Assembly: GCF_009017415.1 (NCBI RefSeq)
Contig: NC_092406.1
Span: 6,014,001-6,078,000, forward strand
Length of the DNA: 64,000 nt
Source: Aspergillus flavus
Lineage: Eukaryota; Ascomycota; Eurotiomycetes; Eurotiales; Aspergillaceae
Reading direction: 5' to 3'
Shown here: in pieces, positions 44,858 to 55,716 of the stretch
Layout of the letters: the number at the start of each line of letters is the position of its first letter
Numbering within the stretch: position 1 is the first letter of the stretch
Position numbers and translations under genes: made by a program
Notes under the pieces: generated by a model
Told to the model about the DNA's origin: nothing
Databases searched by the model: none
The model's input: only the letters and a program-made list of their open reading frames with translations

Positions 44858-46222
44858 ATGCCTTATCCACCCATTGCGCAACACGATGGCGTGCCCCATG
44901 GTACTGCCAGCCGACCTGCACATTCCCTGTCTCTCAGGGCAAGTACCTCGCTGAGAGACACAAGCAATGGCCTCTGGGACATTCTGAACGATCTCTGGCA
45001 TCCAGAGAGCAACCCTCACGGCTATGTCACACTCGGCGTTGGACACAATGCTTTGATGCAAGAACAGCTGCTACATCGCGTGAACAGTAACTTCGATCTT
45101 ACCGGACGACACCTTTTGTTGAACGACACCATCACGGGGTCTGTCCGGCTGAAAACTGCTATCGCTCGCTTTCTCACTCGTTATCTCAGCCCTTCAAAAG
45201 CGCTGAAGCCATCGCAGATCATTGCCACCAATGGGGTTTCATCTGCAACCGAGCACTGCTCATGGGCCTTGTGTGACCCAGGTGAAGGGATGCTGGTTGG
45301 GCGCCCGTATTATCGAGATTTCAGCAGAGACATCTGCCTGCGGCCAGGGGCTAAGCTCGTTCCAGTCAGCTTCGACGAGATGGATCCTGTCGGTGTGTCT
45401 GCTGTGTCAAAATATGAAGAAGCCATCGTAAGCTCCCGTGAGCAAGGCTGTACTATACGAGCCATTATGCTCTGCAACCCGCACAATCCCTTGGGTCGAT
45501 GTTATTCTCCGTCGTTCCTTGTGGGGCTGATGAAGCTTTGTCAAAAACACGGCGTGCATTTGATCAGCGATGAGATATATGCTTTGTCAGTTTGGAGACA
45601 TGGTCAGGATGGGGCAACGACCATAGAAGATTTTACCTCAGTGCTTTCTATCAACTATGATGGAGTGATTGACCCGAAGCTTGTTCATGTCCTTTGGGGT
45701 ATTAGCAAGGATTTTGGCGCGAATGGAGTGCGACTAGGTGTGATTATTTCCCAAAACAATGGCGACTTGCTTGAATCGATCAGAGGGGTTGGCCAGTTTA
45801 GCTCGATTTCTGGCTTCGCAGACTATGTGACGACAAGCATTCTTGAAGACGAAGAGTTCGTGGACCGATATATCGAGGAAAACCGTGAGAAGCTTGCTGC
45901 GGCTTACAACTATGTGGTCATATTCCTGGATAACCACGGAATACCCTACGCAAGAGGATCAAACGCAGGGTTCTTTGTCTGGTGTGATCTATTAACAGCT
46001 TATCTAAAAGCCCAACCCAACCGTCCATCTGATGACAGCGACTCTGCTAAATGGAACAGAAGTAGGGAGCTGGCAGAAAAGTTGGCCCTGCACAAAGTGC
46101 ATCTTGGAGTTGGCGATGACTTCGGTAGTGAGCAGCCCGGATGGTTCCGCATCACCTTTTCTCAACACCGTGTTCAGCTCGATGAGGGATTGAAACGCAT
46201 TGTCAAAGCCCTTCACTCTTAA
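44858..46222 (+). CDS. PLP-dependent class I aminotransferase-fold enzyme, ACC-synthase-like
   Basis: Single exon, 454 residues. The start at 44858 is the first ATG of the frame. The fold is type I PLP. The substrate and cofactor landmarks match the 1-aminocyclopropane-1-carboxylate synthase subgroup: GRPYYRDFSRD (tyrosine loop), LCNPHNPLGRCYS (asparagine), LISDEIYALSVW (aspartate pairing with PLP nitrogen) and the Schiff-base lysine in WGISKDFGANGVRLG. A C-terminal arginine contact is likely in GWFRITFSQH. Enzymes of this group act on SAM or on other amino acids with a gamma leaving group, or as C-S lyases as in gliotoxin biosynthesis (GliI). It lies tail to tail with a divergent prolyl-tRNA synthetase, which suggests specialised metabolism. 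The exact reaction is unknown. No signal peptide is seen. Confidence 0.8.
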   Translation: MPYPPIAQHDGVPHGTASRPAHSLSLRASTSLRDTSNGLWDILNDLWHPESNPHGYVTLGVGHNALMQEQLLHRVNSNFDLTGRHLLLNDTITGSVRLKTAIARFLTRYLSPSKALKPSQIIATNGVSSATEHCSWALCDPGEGMLVGRPYYRDFSRDICLRPGAKLVPVSFDEMDPVGVSAVSKYEEAIVSSREQGCTIRAIMLCNPHNPLGRCYSPSFLVGLMKLCQKHGVHLISDEIYALSVWRHGQDGATTIEDFTSVLSINYDGVIDPKLVHVLWGISKDFGANGVRLGVIISQNNGDLLESIRGVGQFSSISGFADYVTTSILEDEEFVDRYIEENREKLAAAYNYVVIFLDNHGIPYARGSNAGFFVWCDLLTAYLKAQPNRPSDDSDSAKWNRSRELAEKLALHKVHLGVGDDFGSEQPGWFRITFSQHRVQLDEGLKRIVKALHS

Positions 46223-47378
46223 GTTTGGGCAAGCGAAAGCCATGGCGCTGGTCCATGCTAGCTATTTACCTTTTGTCTAATTCATAGAGATAGAGGATTA
46301 TTGATGAAACGGGGAATCGTATAGAGTGCTCTACTCTGTACCTGCGAGGTAGTTTAGATGGGGATACCTTGTTGATTCATTCATTCATTCTACATTCGCT
46401 GCCTATGGAGGTTTATTTCTGTTCCCTAGTGCTCAAGGTTGGACGAAAGACAGTGGCACAGGGGTGCAACGCCGGACAGTGTGATCGAGCCAAGTTGACT
46501 GAGTAACTATACTACAGAATTCGCATGCTCTTTAATACTTGGACTACATGGTACATGTACGTAACGCTGGTAATCTCGGTGAAGCCGATCATAGCGAACA
46601 GTAAGCCGCAATAGAATGCATAAGCTAAGCATTTGAGACCGGGAGTTGTGGTAACAGTAAGAGCAATATTAGCTTGCTGTGCGAAATGAATTGCATTGTA
46701 AGCAATGAGTACGCCTAGTGCATAGGAACAGTAATCCAGATGACGGCAGACTATCTCATCGTATGCTGCATAAGTTCTCACGTGCATATAGGGGCAACGT
46801 AAGTATTTCTACTCTTGCCATTTACTGGAAATCACAGAGTTGGCAGGATAGCGCCCTAACCAGGCAAGGTGTGATGATAGGCAAAAATATCAAGCGAGAA
46901 TAATGCATTACTATGTGGGATAAATCAATACACAATGGCTAAGCTGGTAAGTTATATATACGACAGGATCAACCAAACTCTGGTTCAAAATTAGATTCAT
47001 ATAGGTTATGTAAACCATATAATATACAGTCAGTTTGCTTCACCGGACCTCGCATGCTCCAATTAGAAGCCAAGCCCACGGCGCAAAACGCAATGCTCTT
47101 GCTGGCCTGGCTCTCCACCTGGACATGTGTTCATCGGTGGTCAACGAAGCGGTATTACCACCAGTGCCGATGTCCATTTACATCGAGCTAGCTCTTGTCG
47201 TGACTCCTCAGAAATGAACTTCCTATCAATAATGTTTAAACGTATCGGTTTGTCGGTGTTGAAACGAGCGGCTTTCCGTGGGGAAGGTGTAATATCATGA
47301 TTCCGACCATAGAGGGCTTCCTAGTAAGCATCTAGAGTAGAAAAAAGGGAAAAGGTAAGCAATATGTTCCTTAAGACA
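46223..47378. other. Convergent intergenic region
   Basis: This is the space between the PLP enzyme gene (+) and the ProRS gene (-). A 91-codon hydrophobic ORF on the minus strand (46512-46787) could be a membrane-protein remnant but has no support. Nothing else is seen. Confidence 0.45.
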
Positions 47379-48978
47379 TCCTGTATGAAGGCAAAGAAAA
47401 ACAACGTAAAGGAATGATAGGGTTGCCGGGACTGTACTTACAACCAAACATGGCCCATTTCAGGGCGCTGTACTTGCAAGTCGGATTGATGCATGGAGTA
47501 GCACACTCCTCAGTAGCTCCTGGCTGCTCCAGAGGAACGCAAAGGCACTTGATATGACTACCAAGCGCCTGGTCTGTTCCATCACTGCCCATGCCCTCAA
47601 TGTATAGCTCACAGCTCCTTTGTCGACAGTGCGGTGCGAGACATACCAATTTGTCCCTGTAGAGGCTCTTAATAAAGTCGTCCCAGTTGTCGGCAATCCG
47701 CGTTTGGTCTGCCTGGAATTTAGCGAGGGCATTGCGATAAAGCTCTTCTTGGATGTTGGCTAATGTGGTGGGTATGATAGTATGTAATTCTGGGATTGCG
47801 GCTTCAACCTTTCCCTCTGCGTGGAGTAGGTCCCTTCGTCCTATAGTCACGACTTGATTGGTGACTTCATTTGGGCCTAATACTATGAATAGGGGAGTGC
47901 CGCTGACGATCCACTCATTAAATCTCCATCCCAAGGAGTACCCTTCCAAGTCATCAACTTTGACACGAATTCCTGCTGATGATAGACGTGAAACAAGTCT
48001 ATCAGTCTCTGTGTCCAATATTAGCTGCTCATCTGTCGAAGAAGCTTGTGCTGCGACAATGGCGACTTGGGTCTCTGCGATGCGGGGCGGCAGAACAAGG
48101 CCATGGTTGTCACTGTGGGTGGCCACCATAACACCGAGGGCTCTAATGGAAATACGCCAGCAGTTTTGCCAGACATGAAGGAGCGCCGCCGGTTCTGCCG
48201 TTGCCGAAGGGTCTCTCACTGTGATTTCGTACGCTTTACTCAAAGTCTGGCCAAATTCATGGCACTTTGCACCCTCTATGCACTGGTTTGTAGCAGGTAT
48301 ATATGCTATAACTACACCAGTACTGATGTCGGTGTCCTGGAGATAAGCTGCATTCTTATATCCTTTGACGACGGGGATGGCAAGGAGATCCCGGTAAAGT
48401 AAACTATAAAGTTCAAGGATCTGTGCGGCCTCTTGACGAGCGCTGTCCTTGGTTATATGTGCTGAATGGACCTCTTGCAGGAGGTATTCACAACTTCGGA
48501 GGAGTGGCTGTGGGTTTTGTTCATGTTGGAATCTGATACACCACTGGTTCATTCGCAGAGGCAAGTCTCGATGACTCTTGATCCACTTCCTGCAGTAAGG
48601 ATAGATAACGGACTCAGCATTCGGGAAACTGCTGGACCCTGACACAGCATAAGGAGCCTGGGCCCTATCACCTAGGTAAGGGAGGATGGGGACAGAGAAA
48701 CTTTGTAGTTCCAAGGGCTGAAGATGGTCGGCCAGCCAAGAGCGAACCTTCTCCCACATCCCGTACGCAACTGGCTATTTGCACGCAGTCAGGTTATCTC
48801 TATAATAGATCATTGGTAAGACTCTCAATAAACAGACCTTGAGGATGAAATAGCCAGGAAGGCAGCAATGATCGATCATTTCACCTTTTACCACGACCTG
48901 CTCATACCATGTGTCGAAATCATCTTCCTTGTTAACTTCGACCCGGGGAGGGCTGATACCTAGTATAGACTTAAGCAT
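47379..48978 (-). CDS. Divergent stand-alone prolyl-tRNA synthetase (second copy type)
   Basis: Exons are 48978-48838, 48774-47442 and a tiny 47380-47379, giving about 491 residues. The third splice ends the protein at ...KWAMFG, close to the family's natural end. Without it the frame runs to 47371 and adds 19 residues. It is a class II synthetase of the eukaryotic/archaeal ProRS type: EVNKEDDFDTWYEQVVVKGE at the N-terminus, SHRDLPLRMNQWC, motif 3 in SDNHGLVLPPRIA, the anticodon-binding domain (YSLGWRFNEW) and the C-terminal zinc-type domain with CAPHCRQRSCEL-like cysteines. There is no N-terminal editing domain. Conserved positions differ from the consensus I recall: the motif 2 loop reads RSCEYLLQEVHSA instead of RTREFLWQEGHSA, and the proline-pocket loop reads GAKCHEFGQ instead of GTSHHLGQ. 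It may be a drug-insensitive resistance copy or a pseudo-enzyme. Confidence 0.85.
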
Positions 48979-49702
48979 GATAAACGTAGTGCAGCATACA
49001 AAGCCAGTAACCAGATAGTTTTCTTAACAGGATGCTGATGTTGCAACCCCAGCCTGGAGTCAGAATTAAAATATTAGCTGATGACTCCCCAACTGACAGC
49101 ACCTGTGGAGAATCTGACGGTCTGCGGGGTAACGTACGTAGGTGTACAGAATAATACAGGGATTAATTAGCTTACTTTTATGAATAGTCATTCTTGTGTA
49201 AGCGATATCAAACCCGGTTACAGCTGCTACGGCATAATTCATTGGCTTATACTTGATGATCAAGCAATATGGTGTAGGCAACGGATAATGTAAGTGTAGG
49301 CCCAGCCGCTGTGTGTATTACTATGGACAGGTTGCGACGCTTACTTCATATTGTCGGGTAGTTCTGGTGAAGGTGTATAAGCATAGTAAGAGGGCTCAGC
49401 GTCAGACGTCCGTAGGGCTGCTTATCAAATGCCTCTATAGTAAGCCGTCACAAGAAACCCATAGATAAAAAGGCTCAGGCGCATTGAGTTGCATCTAACT
49501 GTAGCATCCTTTGCCTTTCTCCATAGAGTCGTCTGGGGGATTCAGGCCTATATCTGTTTGAAAGGTTATTAGCTGCACAACTTTTCTGTGTCTGGTATGT
49601 CTCTAACCTCCCCTCCTGGATGAGAGATTCCTAAAAAGTGTTCCTAGAGGGCTATACTCTGGTGTCGTAGCTTTGACGAATTCGAGACCTAAAATCATCA
49701 CC
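48979..49702. other. Divergent promoter region between ProRS and the small secreted protein gene
   Basis: No gene is seen. It serves the minus-strand ProRS gene on one side and the plus-strand secreted protein gene on the other, so the two could share control. Confidence 0.5.
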
Positions 49703-50137
49703 ATGAAGCGTCCCGCACTGGCATTTGCTGCTGTCCTGCAACTTCTGGCGACGGCCGAGGCCAGCTGGTCTCTGACACTGTATAACAGACCGGGCTGTGG
49801 GTAGGAATGGACCGGTGTTGAATGTAGCGAAGTGGCCGATTTGAACGCTTGCTGTACTGGTCCAGGAAACGAGTTATATATGTCTGCTGGAAGCACGCAT
49901 GGTGATCCAGTGTACGCATGGAGTGGTCAAGGTGATGACCACGGATGGGCGGTGGTACTGGGTCGTGATGATAATTGTTGGGGTGTGGACAACGGTGTGA
50001 TGTCAATCAGCACTGTCAGTTTACGAACAGGATCCAAGAGGAGAGGTCTGCCAACTGTGGTCAAGGCAAACTACTACGTGTACCGTAACGGAAGCATAAA
50101 GTATCGATTGCCCATCGGCAGCGAGCACGAAGAGTGA
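49703..50137 (+). pseudogene. Small secreted protein gene interrupted by one in-frame TAG
   Basis: The frame starts at 49703 with a clear signal peptide (MKRPALAFAAVLQLLATAEA). It reads on for 33 codons, hits TAG at 49802-49804, then continues open to the TGA at 50135-50137. The full length would be about 144 residues. The part after the stop is cysteine-containing and extracellular-looking (CSEVADLNACCTGPG, DDNCWGVDNG). Removing an intron does not obviously bypass the stop. The single change suggests a recent loss, a strain-specific allele or a sequencing error. Family unknown. Confidence 0.65.
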
Positions 50138-50627
50138 TATGCTGCATTGGAGGATCCCGTTTCAAAGGCGAACTTCTTAGCCATTCATGGGGCTATGGTT
50201 GAGACGGAATAGTCCACTCTGTGGAGGTCATCTAGGGCTAGTTCGGGCCTTCAAAGCTTGTTCAGAGTATTGTTGTTGTTGTTGTTGTTGTTTCCTCTCC
50301 TTTTAGTACCGTAGGTGCTTAACTAGGAATATGCGAAGAGTTTGCCCACACACGAACGCATGTTTACGTAGTAGATTCCTTGTCTTTCCCTGTCATAGTG
50401 CTAGTCCTCTCCTCAGTGCTGCACCCTTATTGGGGATGGTTGTTGTATATTCCACTTCTTGATATGGCCGCAAAAGCATTTCCGCTCAATGTACTCTACT
50501 CCAGATAATCAGTCAAATAAATCCATATAGGGTGTACGCCATGGTAATTGAAATTTGGTGTAGCACATATTTCAGCTACTTACGTTCGCCTTTTATCAAC
50601 CATATAGCCCAATTTGTACTATTTTCC
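50138..50627. other. Intergenic with a short TGT repeat
   Basis: No gene is seen. It includes a (TGT)7 microsatellite at 50271-50291. Confidence 0.5.
50271..50291. repeat. (TGT)7 microsatellite
   Basis: Seven perfect TGT units lie downstream of the secreted protein pseudogene. Confidence 0.9.
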
Positions 50628-51445
50628 ATGGACCTAGAAAACAATACTATACATTGTTCTACTTTCGTCCAACACACTTATATCAAGCTGAACCCGGTAG
50701 GGCCCATTGGGGCAGGCAGACTTCCAGAGACCCGCTCGGTTGAAGAGGCTCAACAGTACCCAACCGGTTGGAGGTTCTGGCTTACCATCCTCACGATGAG
50801 TGCCTTAGTTGTCCTTGGAGGGCTGGATACCAACATTGTCGCCACTGCAGTGCCTAGGTACGAATTACAGAGTTGATATCCTGTCCGAGTCACACATAAA
50901 CTGTGAAAGACTGTAGAAACTAATCATTCTCGGTCGGCTACTATACACGGTTTATGCTATTTTCTTCTATATTAATGCCTATCTTTGCGGGTATTATAAC
51001 AACTTTTGGAGCTGATACAAACCTTGCACAACTTATTCTGTACTCTGGGGTATACGGCTTCGCGAGTGGAATAGGCTTCAATGCACCGATCAGTGCCGTA
51101 CAAACAGTACTGCCCACCGACGATGTCTCCCTGGGCCTGTCTATTGTGCTCTTCGCACAACACCTTGGTCCTGCCGTATCCGTTGCCATAGCTCAATTCA
51201 TATTTACGAATCAGCTCTCTACTAACCTAGCCCGAGTAGTCCCAGGTCTGAATCTTGCGACTATTGAAGACGGCGGGTTGTCAGACATTGTAAGACGTGC
51301 ACCGCTGGCTCGACATGTAGAGGTTCTTGCGGATGTTGGTAGAAGTTTGAGCAAAACGTGGTATCTTGCCGTTGGGCTAACATGTGCGACGTTGATTGGG
51401 AGTTTGCCCATGTAGTGGCGGTCTGTTAAGCAAAAGAACAATTAA
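50628..51445 (+). pseudogene. MFS exporter (DHA14 type) with internal deletion and nonsense mutation
   Basis: From 50628 the frame reads a cytoplasmic N-terminus and first membrane helix of a 14-TM drug exporter (FWLTILTMSALVVLGGLD, then TNIVATAVPR), and then breaks at about 50860-50925. From 50924 it resumes with GYYTRFMLFSSIL and the late-helix segment (GFNAPISAVQTVLPTDDVSL, LARVVPGLNL), which belongs near helices 10-14. Roughly 300 residues of the middle are missing. The C-terminal end has ATG-TAG-TGG, where this family usually has a glutamate codon in MEWRSVK, so a late nonsense codon is also present before the TAA at 51443-51445. The gene is dead. Confidence 0.8.
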
Positions 51446-51920
51446 GCCATTAGAGATGACCCCGAACTTCGTGCTCCTGCTCCAAAGCGGTCCGGGTAAG
51501 AACGATACTGAGATATTCTTCCAACCCGTGCCCTACACGTGGCTCCTATATCTAGTTGGATTAGATTCAAGCTCTAGCATAACCACTCTGTCTTATAAAA
51601 ATTCCCGTGTAATGTGTTCACAGTTCTACGGATTATCCCAGAGTTTGTGACTTGGGCGAGGAAAGTATCTTGATTAAATGACTGAACGTGAATTTGCGTT
51701 CCTTACATGACATTAAACCCCTTTATAAAATTGTAGTTCTGTTTACTGGTATATGCAATTAGATCCGATCCAAAGGTAGGTGTGATTAGTGGATGGCCGT
51801 ATAAGGACTAGTGGGTCTTGGCATTGATCATTCCAAAGTAGCCATGAAAGCGTGACCTGTTGCTTGCCTTTCCGTTTCCGTACGCCGATTGACCCTCCGC
51901 GAAGCACCAGATAGTCCTCC
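51446..51920. other. Intergenic region, promoter of cog6
   Basis: No gene is seen. It marks the right edge of the accessory island. Confidence 0.5.
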
Positions 51921-54235
51921 ATGACCAGCTACTTTCCCCCAGTTGGGGCCATTCCCAGTCATGCTTCGACCAGGACACCTTCACCAGCCGCTTCTCCGCT
52001 GTCCCCGCCAGCAACGCAGCGATCCAATGCCTTGACGAACCGGTTGACAAGTGTACTCTCCGCATCGTATGCGGACTCCGATATACGCGATGCGCTCGAG
52101 ACCCTCAGCCTGCGAGACATACATAACACACCGGAAGTGCGACGTCAACTGCGGCTGGATGTGCAGAAGGAAGTGGTCGACTGTAATGCGGAGATCGTAC
52201 GAGACTTTGGGAAAGTTGCGGAGGTAATTTACCAATGACATGAGGGGAATGTGAAAGAAGAGAGCGATGCTAATTCGCATGAATGGAACAGCAACTGAAA
52301 CGAATCGGTACCGTGATTACCAGCTTGAACCAGACATGTGACGAAATGCGAAAGCACATTAGTCTGGCTAGACAAGACACTGCTCCGGTCTTGGAGGAGG
52401 CTTCCACGTTGATGAACCAGAAGAAAGAGGCCGAAACAAAACAACAGCTGCTCGATGCCTTTACGAAGCATTTCGTCGTTCCGGATGACGATATTCTGGT
52501 CTTGACGTCGCTGGAGGACCCCATCAATGACCAATTTTTCGAGGTGCTTGCCCGTGTGAAGCAGGTACACCGCGACTGCGAAGCTCTGCTAGGTGGAGAG
52601 AATCAGCGACTGGGCCTGGAGCTGATGGACAAGAGCTCCAGAAATCTCAACTCGGCGTATCAGAAGCTCTACAGGTGGATCCAGAAGGAGTTCAAATCGC
52701 TGAACCTGGAAGATCCCCGGATCAGTAGCTCGATCCGACGTGCGCTGCGGGTGCTGGCGGAGCGACCGAGCTTGTTCCACAGCTGTCTGGATTTCTTCGC
52801 AGAGGCGCGTGATTACACCCTTTCTGATGCATTCCACTACGCTCTTACGGATGCGGTTTCCGGCACTGCAGGTGATAGCAATGTGAAGCCAATCGAGTTT
52901 TCTGCCCATGACCCCCTGAGGTATATTGGCGACATGCTGGCCTGGGTGCATTCGACCACTGTATCCGAGCGGGAGGCTCTCGAAGCCCTGTTTGTGGCTG
53001 ATGGTGAGGAGCTTGCAAGGGGAATCCAGGCTGGACTGAGCAGCGAGCCTTGGTCTCGTATTGATGAGCATGAGGAAGTCGCGTTTGATGGACAAAAGGC
53101 TCTCAGTGACTTAGTTAACCGCGACCTGATTGGGGTCTCCCGAGCTTTACGTCAGCGAGTCGAGCTGGTGATCCAAGGTCATGATGACCCGGTTACTTGC
53201 TACAAAGTCGTTGGTCTACTGTCTTTCTACCGGACGACCTTTCAAAAACTACTGGGACCTAATTCCAATCTGGCCGAATTATTGGTGACCCTGGAAAAGT
53301 TCACTTTCGGCCACTTCGAGACTCTTATGAAAGACGTGGTTAGCAGTCTGTCGACAGACCACCTAGCTTTGACTCCTTCGGAGGATCTATCCACACCTCA
53401 ATTCCTCATCGATGCACTCGAAGGCTTGACTTCTCTCATGAAGACCTACGAAGCTTCTTTCGGAGCAGATGATACGGAGTCCACTTCGGACGAAAACCGG
53501 TTCACCCCTGTTCTCCGCGCCGCGTTTGATCCGTTCTTGGAGTTAGCGACATCTTCAGCGGAGGAGCTATCCAATGCTACCGCGCGTGCAATCTATCTGA
53601 CCAATATCCATCTCACTGCACGAACGAGCGTTTCGGAATACTCTTTTGTCAGTACAACACATCTCAACCCCATCTCAACGAAACTTTCATCCCTCCGCAT
53701 AGATCTACTGGAGATCCAACACCGCTACCTTCTGGAAGAGTCTGGTCTCCAGGTATTGCTCACAGCACTTGAGCCTTTCTCCCCATCGTCGGTGGCGAAA
53801 TCTTCCACTGAAACGGAGAAGCAAGACTCACATCCGTTAGAGAGTCAGCCGCAGCAACAACCTAACCTGGCTGACATTGCGACTCTTCCGGCCTTCCAAC
53901 CTGAAGCTCTCATCGCGGTCAGCCAGCAACTCGATGACTTCCTCCCGTCTGCCTTGATGGATGCTACAGACAATCTGAAGCGCTTGCGCAGTGCTGCCTT
54001 CGTCAAGAGTGTGACGGAGGAAGCGGTGGAGGCGTTCTGTCGCGACTTCGAGTTCGTCGAGGGTATGATCATTGGGGCCGATGAGGCAAGAGGCAAGGTT
54101 GATGTCACTCGTGTGGATAGGGGAAGTGAGACTGGCGCCGAGAGTGAGAAGGGCATGGAGGAGGGCGAGAACGGATGGGGTCTAAGAAGACTGTTCCCCC
54201 GTACTACGGGAGAGATCCGGGTTTTGCTCAGTTGA
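51921..54235 (+). CDS. cog6: Conserved oligomeric Golgi complex subunit 6
   Basis: Two exons, 51921-52223 and 52292-54235, give 748 residues. The N-terminus is Ser/Pro-rich, followed by [20 protein letters not shown] and a long helical body. The splice joins [20 protein letters not shown] in frame. Stretches such as [18 protein letters not shown] and [20 protein letters not shown] match the COG6 family. It belongs to the COG tethering complex, which handles retrograde vesicle traffic within the Golgi and so supports glycosyltransferase recycling. It is head-on with the NIF3 gene (tail to tail, 141 bp apart). Confidence 0.88.
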
Positions 54236-54376
54236 TCAAATCCGCATTCGATCCCAGCCGTGCCGGTATACTCTAAACTCTAGTTTCTGTACATAGCATT
54301 CCATGCATATAATGTGATTCTACCGGTCGTACCACATCAACCAATTTTCAGACAATAACACTACAACTGACGTTCC

Positions 54377-55716
54377 TTAAACCTTCCTGACCATGATACC
54401 GTAAGGATCCCGGTCGCTCTCACTAACATGTACTTCACACACCCCGTCCTTCAAAATCTCCACCAATCCCTCATCACCCTCCGATGCCTTCAAAGCCTCC
54501 GCACGCTGAACCTCCCACTCCTCCTTAAGCACCCCCTCCAACTTCTCCTTCATAACAGCCCTCAGATACCCCCTCTCCGTATTCGAATGCGCAAGCGCAA
54601 CAACCACCTTCCCGCGCTCAATAGCCGCCAACGCCTCATGATGGCTCATCTCCCCCGTAAACAGCAAATCAGGAACATTACCCCCCTTCATAAGCACACT
54701 GGACCCAGACCCCGGACACACCCCGACCGTCCGAATCGAAATCTCATCGACAGACACACCCTGCGGAATCGCGATGGGAATGCCACCGGGGAATCCGACA
54801 CCCTCTGCAATCCTATCAACGAGAGATGTTAATGGCTGGGGAGAGTCGAAGGTAACGAGACGGCCCATTCCGGCGGTTTCCATGTTCTCGGGGAGAGGGG
54901 GCGGCGAGGGGTGGATGGTTGATCTGGTGTGTTTTGGGATTGAGCTCGCGTTGGCGGGGATCACGGCGTGCGGGGTTGGGTAGGATGGGGCTGTATAGGT
55001 CTTCGAGGAGGATTGGATTGGCGTATTGGTGGTGGAAGAGGGAGAAGGAGTAGGGGTGATTGAGCCGGTTACGATGTCGCAGAGCCAGTCGGCCATTCCG
55101 CCTGGTGTGGCGTCCACGGCTGTGTGCGGGGAGTAGACGCTGATGCCTTCCTGTGCGAGACGGAGGAGGGATTGTTGCTGCGGGTCATTGAAGGTGAGGG
55201 ATTTGAGGCCGCGGAAGATAATCGGGTCTTTTGGTTGTGTTAGTTGTTATATCTTTTCTTTCTTTTTTGTTAGGTTGGAGGGGCGCGTACGGTAGGCTAC
55301 GATTGCGGAGTCTTTGCGCGCGATGGCTTCGTCTGCGACAGCTTTTGTGAGGTCTATGGCTAGCAGGACGGAGTTGTTTTGGCGTCGGGTTGGGTTTAAG
55401 GGGGCTTCGAGGAGGACTGTAGGTGGTGTTAGTTGGTTTGAGCGAGGTGGATTGGGGAGGGAGGGGCTTACGGCCTGTGTTATCCCAGCTTTTGTCTGCG
55501 AGGGTCTCGGGGTACCTGTGTGCGTTGTTAGTGATTGGGTTCAAATGTGGTATGTGCTGCCCAGACCAAGTAGAAGAGGGCAATTGGGAAGGGGAGAAAC
55601 GCATACAGTTTCCTCATGGAGCTCACCACGGCCTTGGTGAAGGGCGATGACGTAGGGGATAGTGATGCAGACATTGTTGAGTAGAGGCGAACAGAGGAAC
55701 GGAGGAGGGTGTTCAT
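54377..55716 (-). CDS. NIF3/DUF34 family protein
   Basis: Four exons, 55716-55607, 55515-55472, 55416-55291 and 55227-54377, give 376 residues. The joins rebuild the family's N-terminal motifs LADKSWDNTGLLLE and VAYHPIIFRGLKSLT, with the metal-binding histidine in YHP and the second histidine in YSPHTAVDATPGG. The C-terminal metal motif is in TGEMSHHEALAA and LAHSNTERGYL. NIF3 proteins bind two divalent metals. Their biochemical role is not firmly settled (proposed roles include metal handling and GTP cyclohydrolase-like or stress functions). A Ser/Pro/Thr-rich insertion lies between the two halves (about residues 140-200). The N-terminus (LLRSSVRLYSTMS) looks like a mitochondrial presequence. 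Confidence 0.88.

Noticed and set aside
46512..46787. 91-codon hydrophobic minus-strand ORF
   Set aside because: No upstream exon, promoter or recognised domain; may be a remnant but is not supported as a gene.
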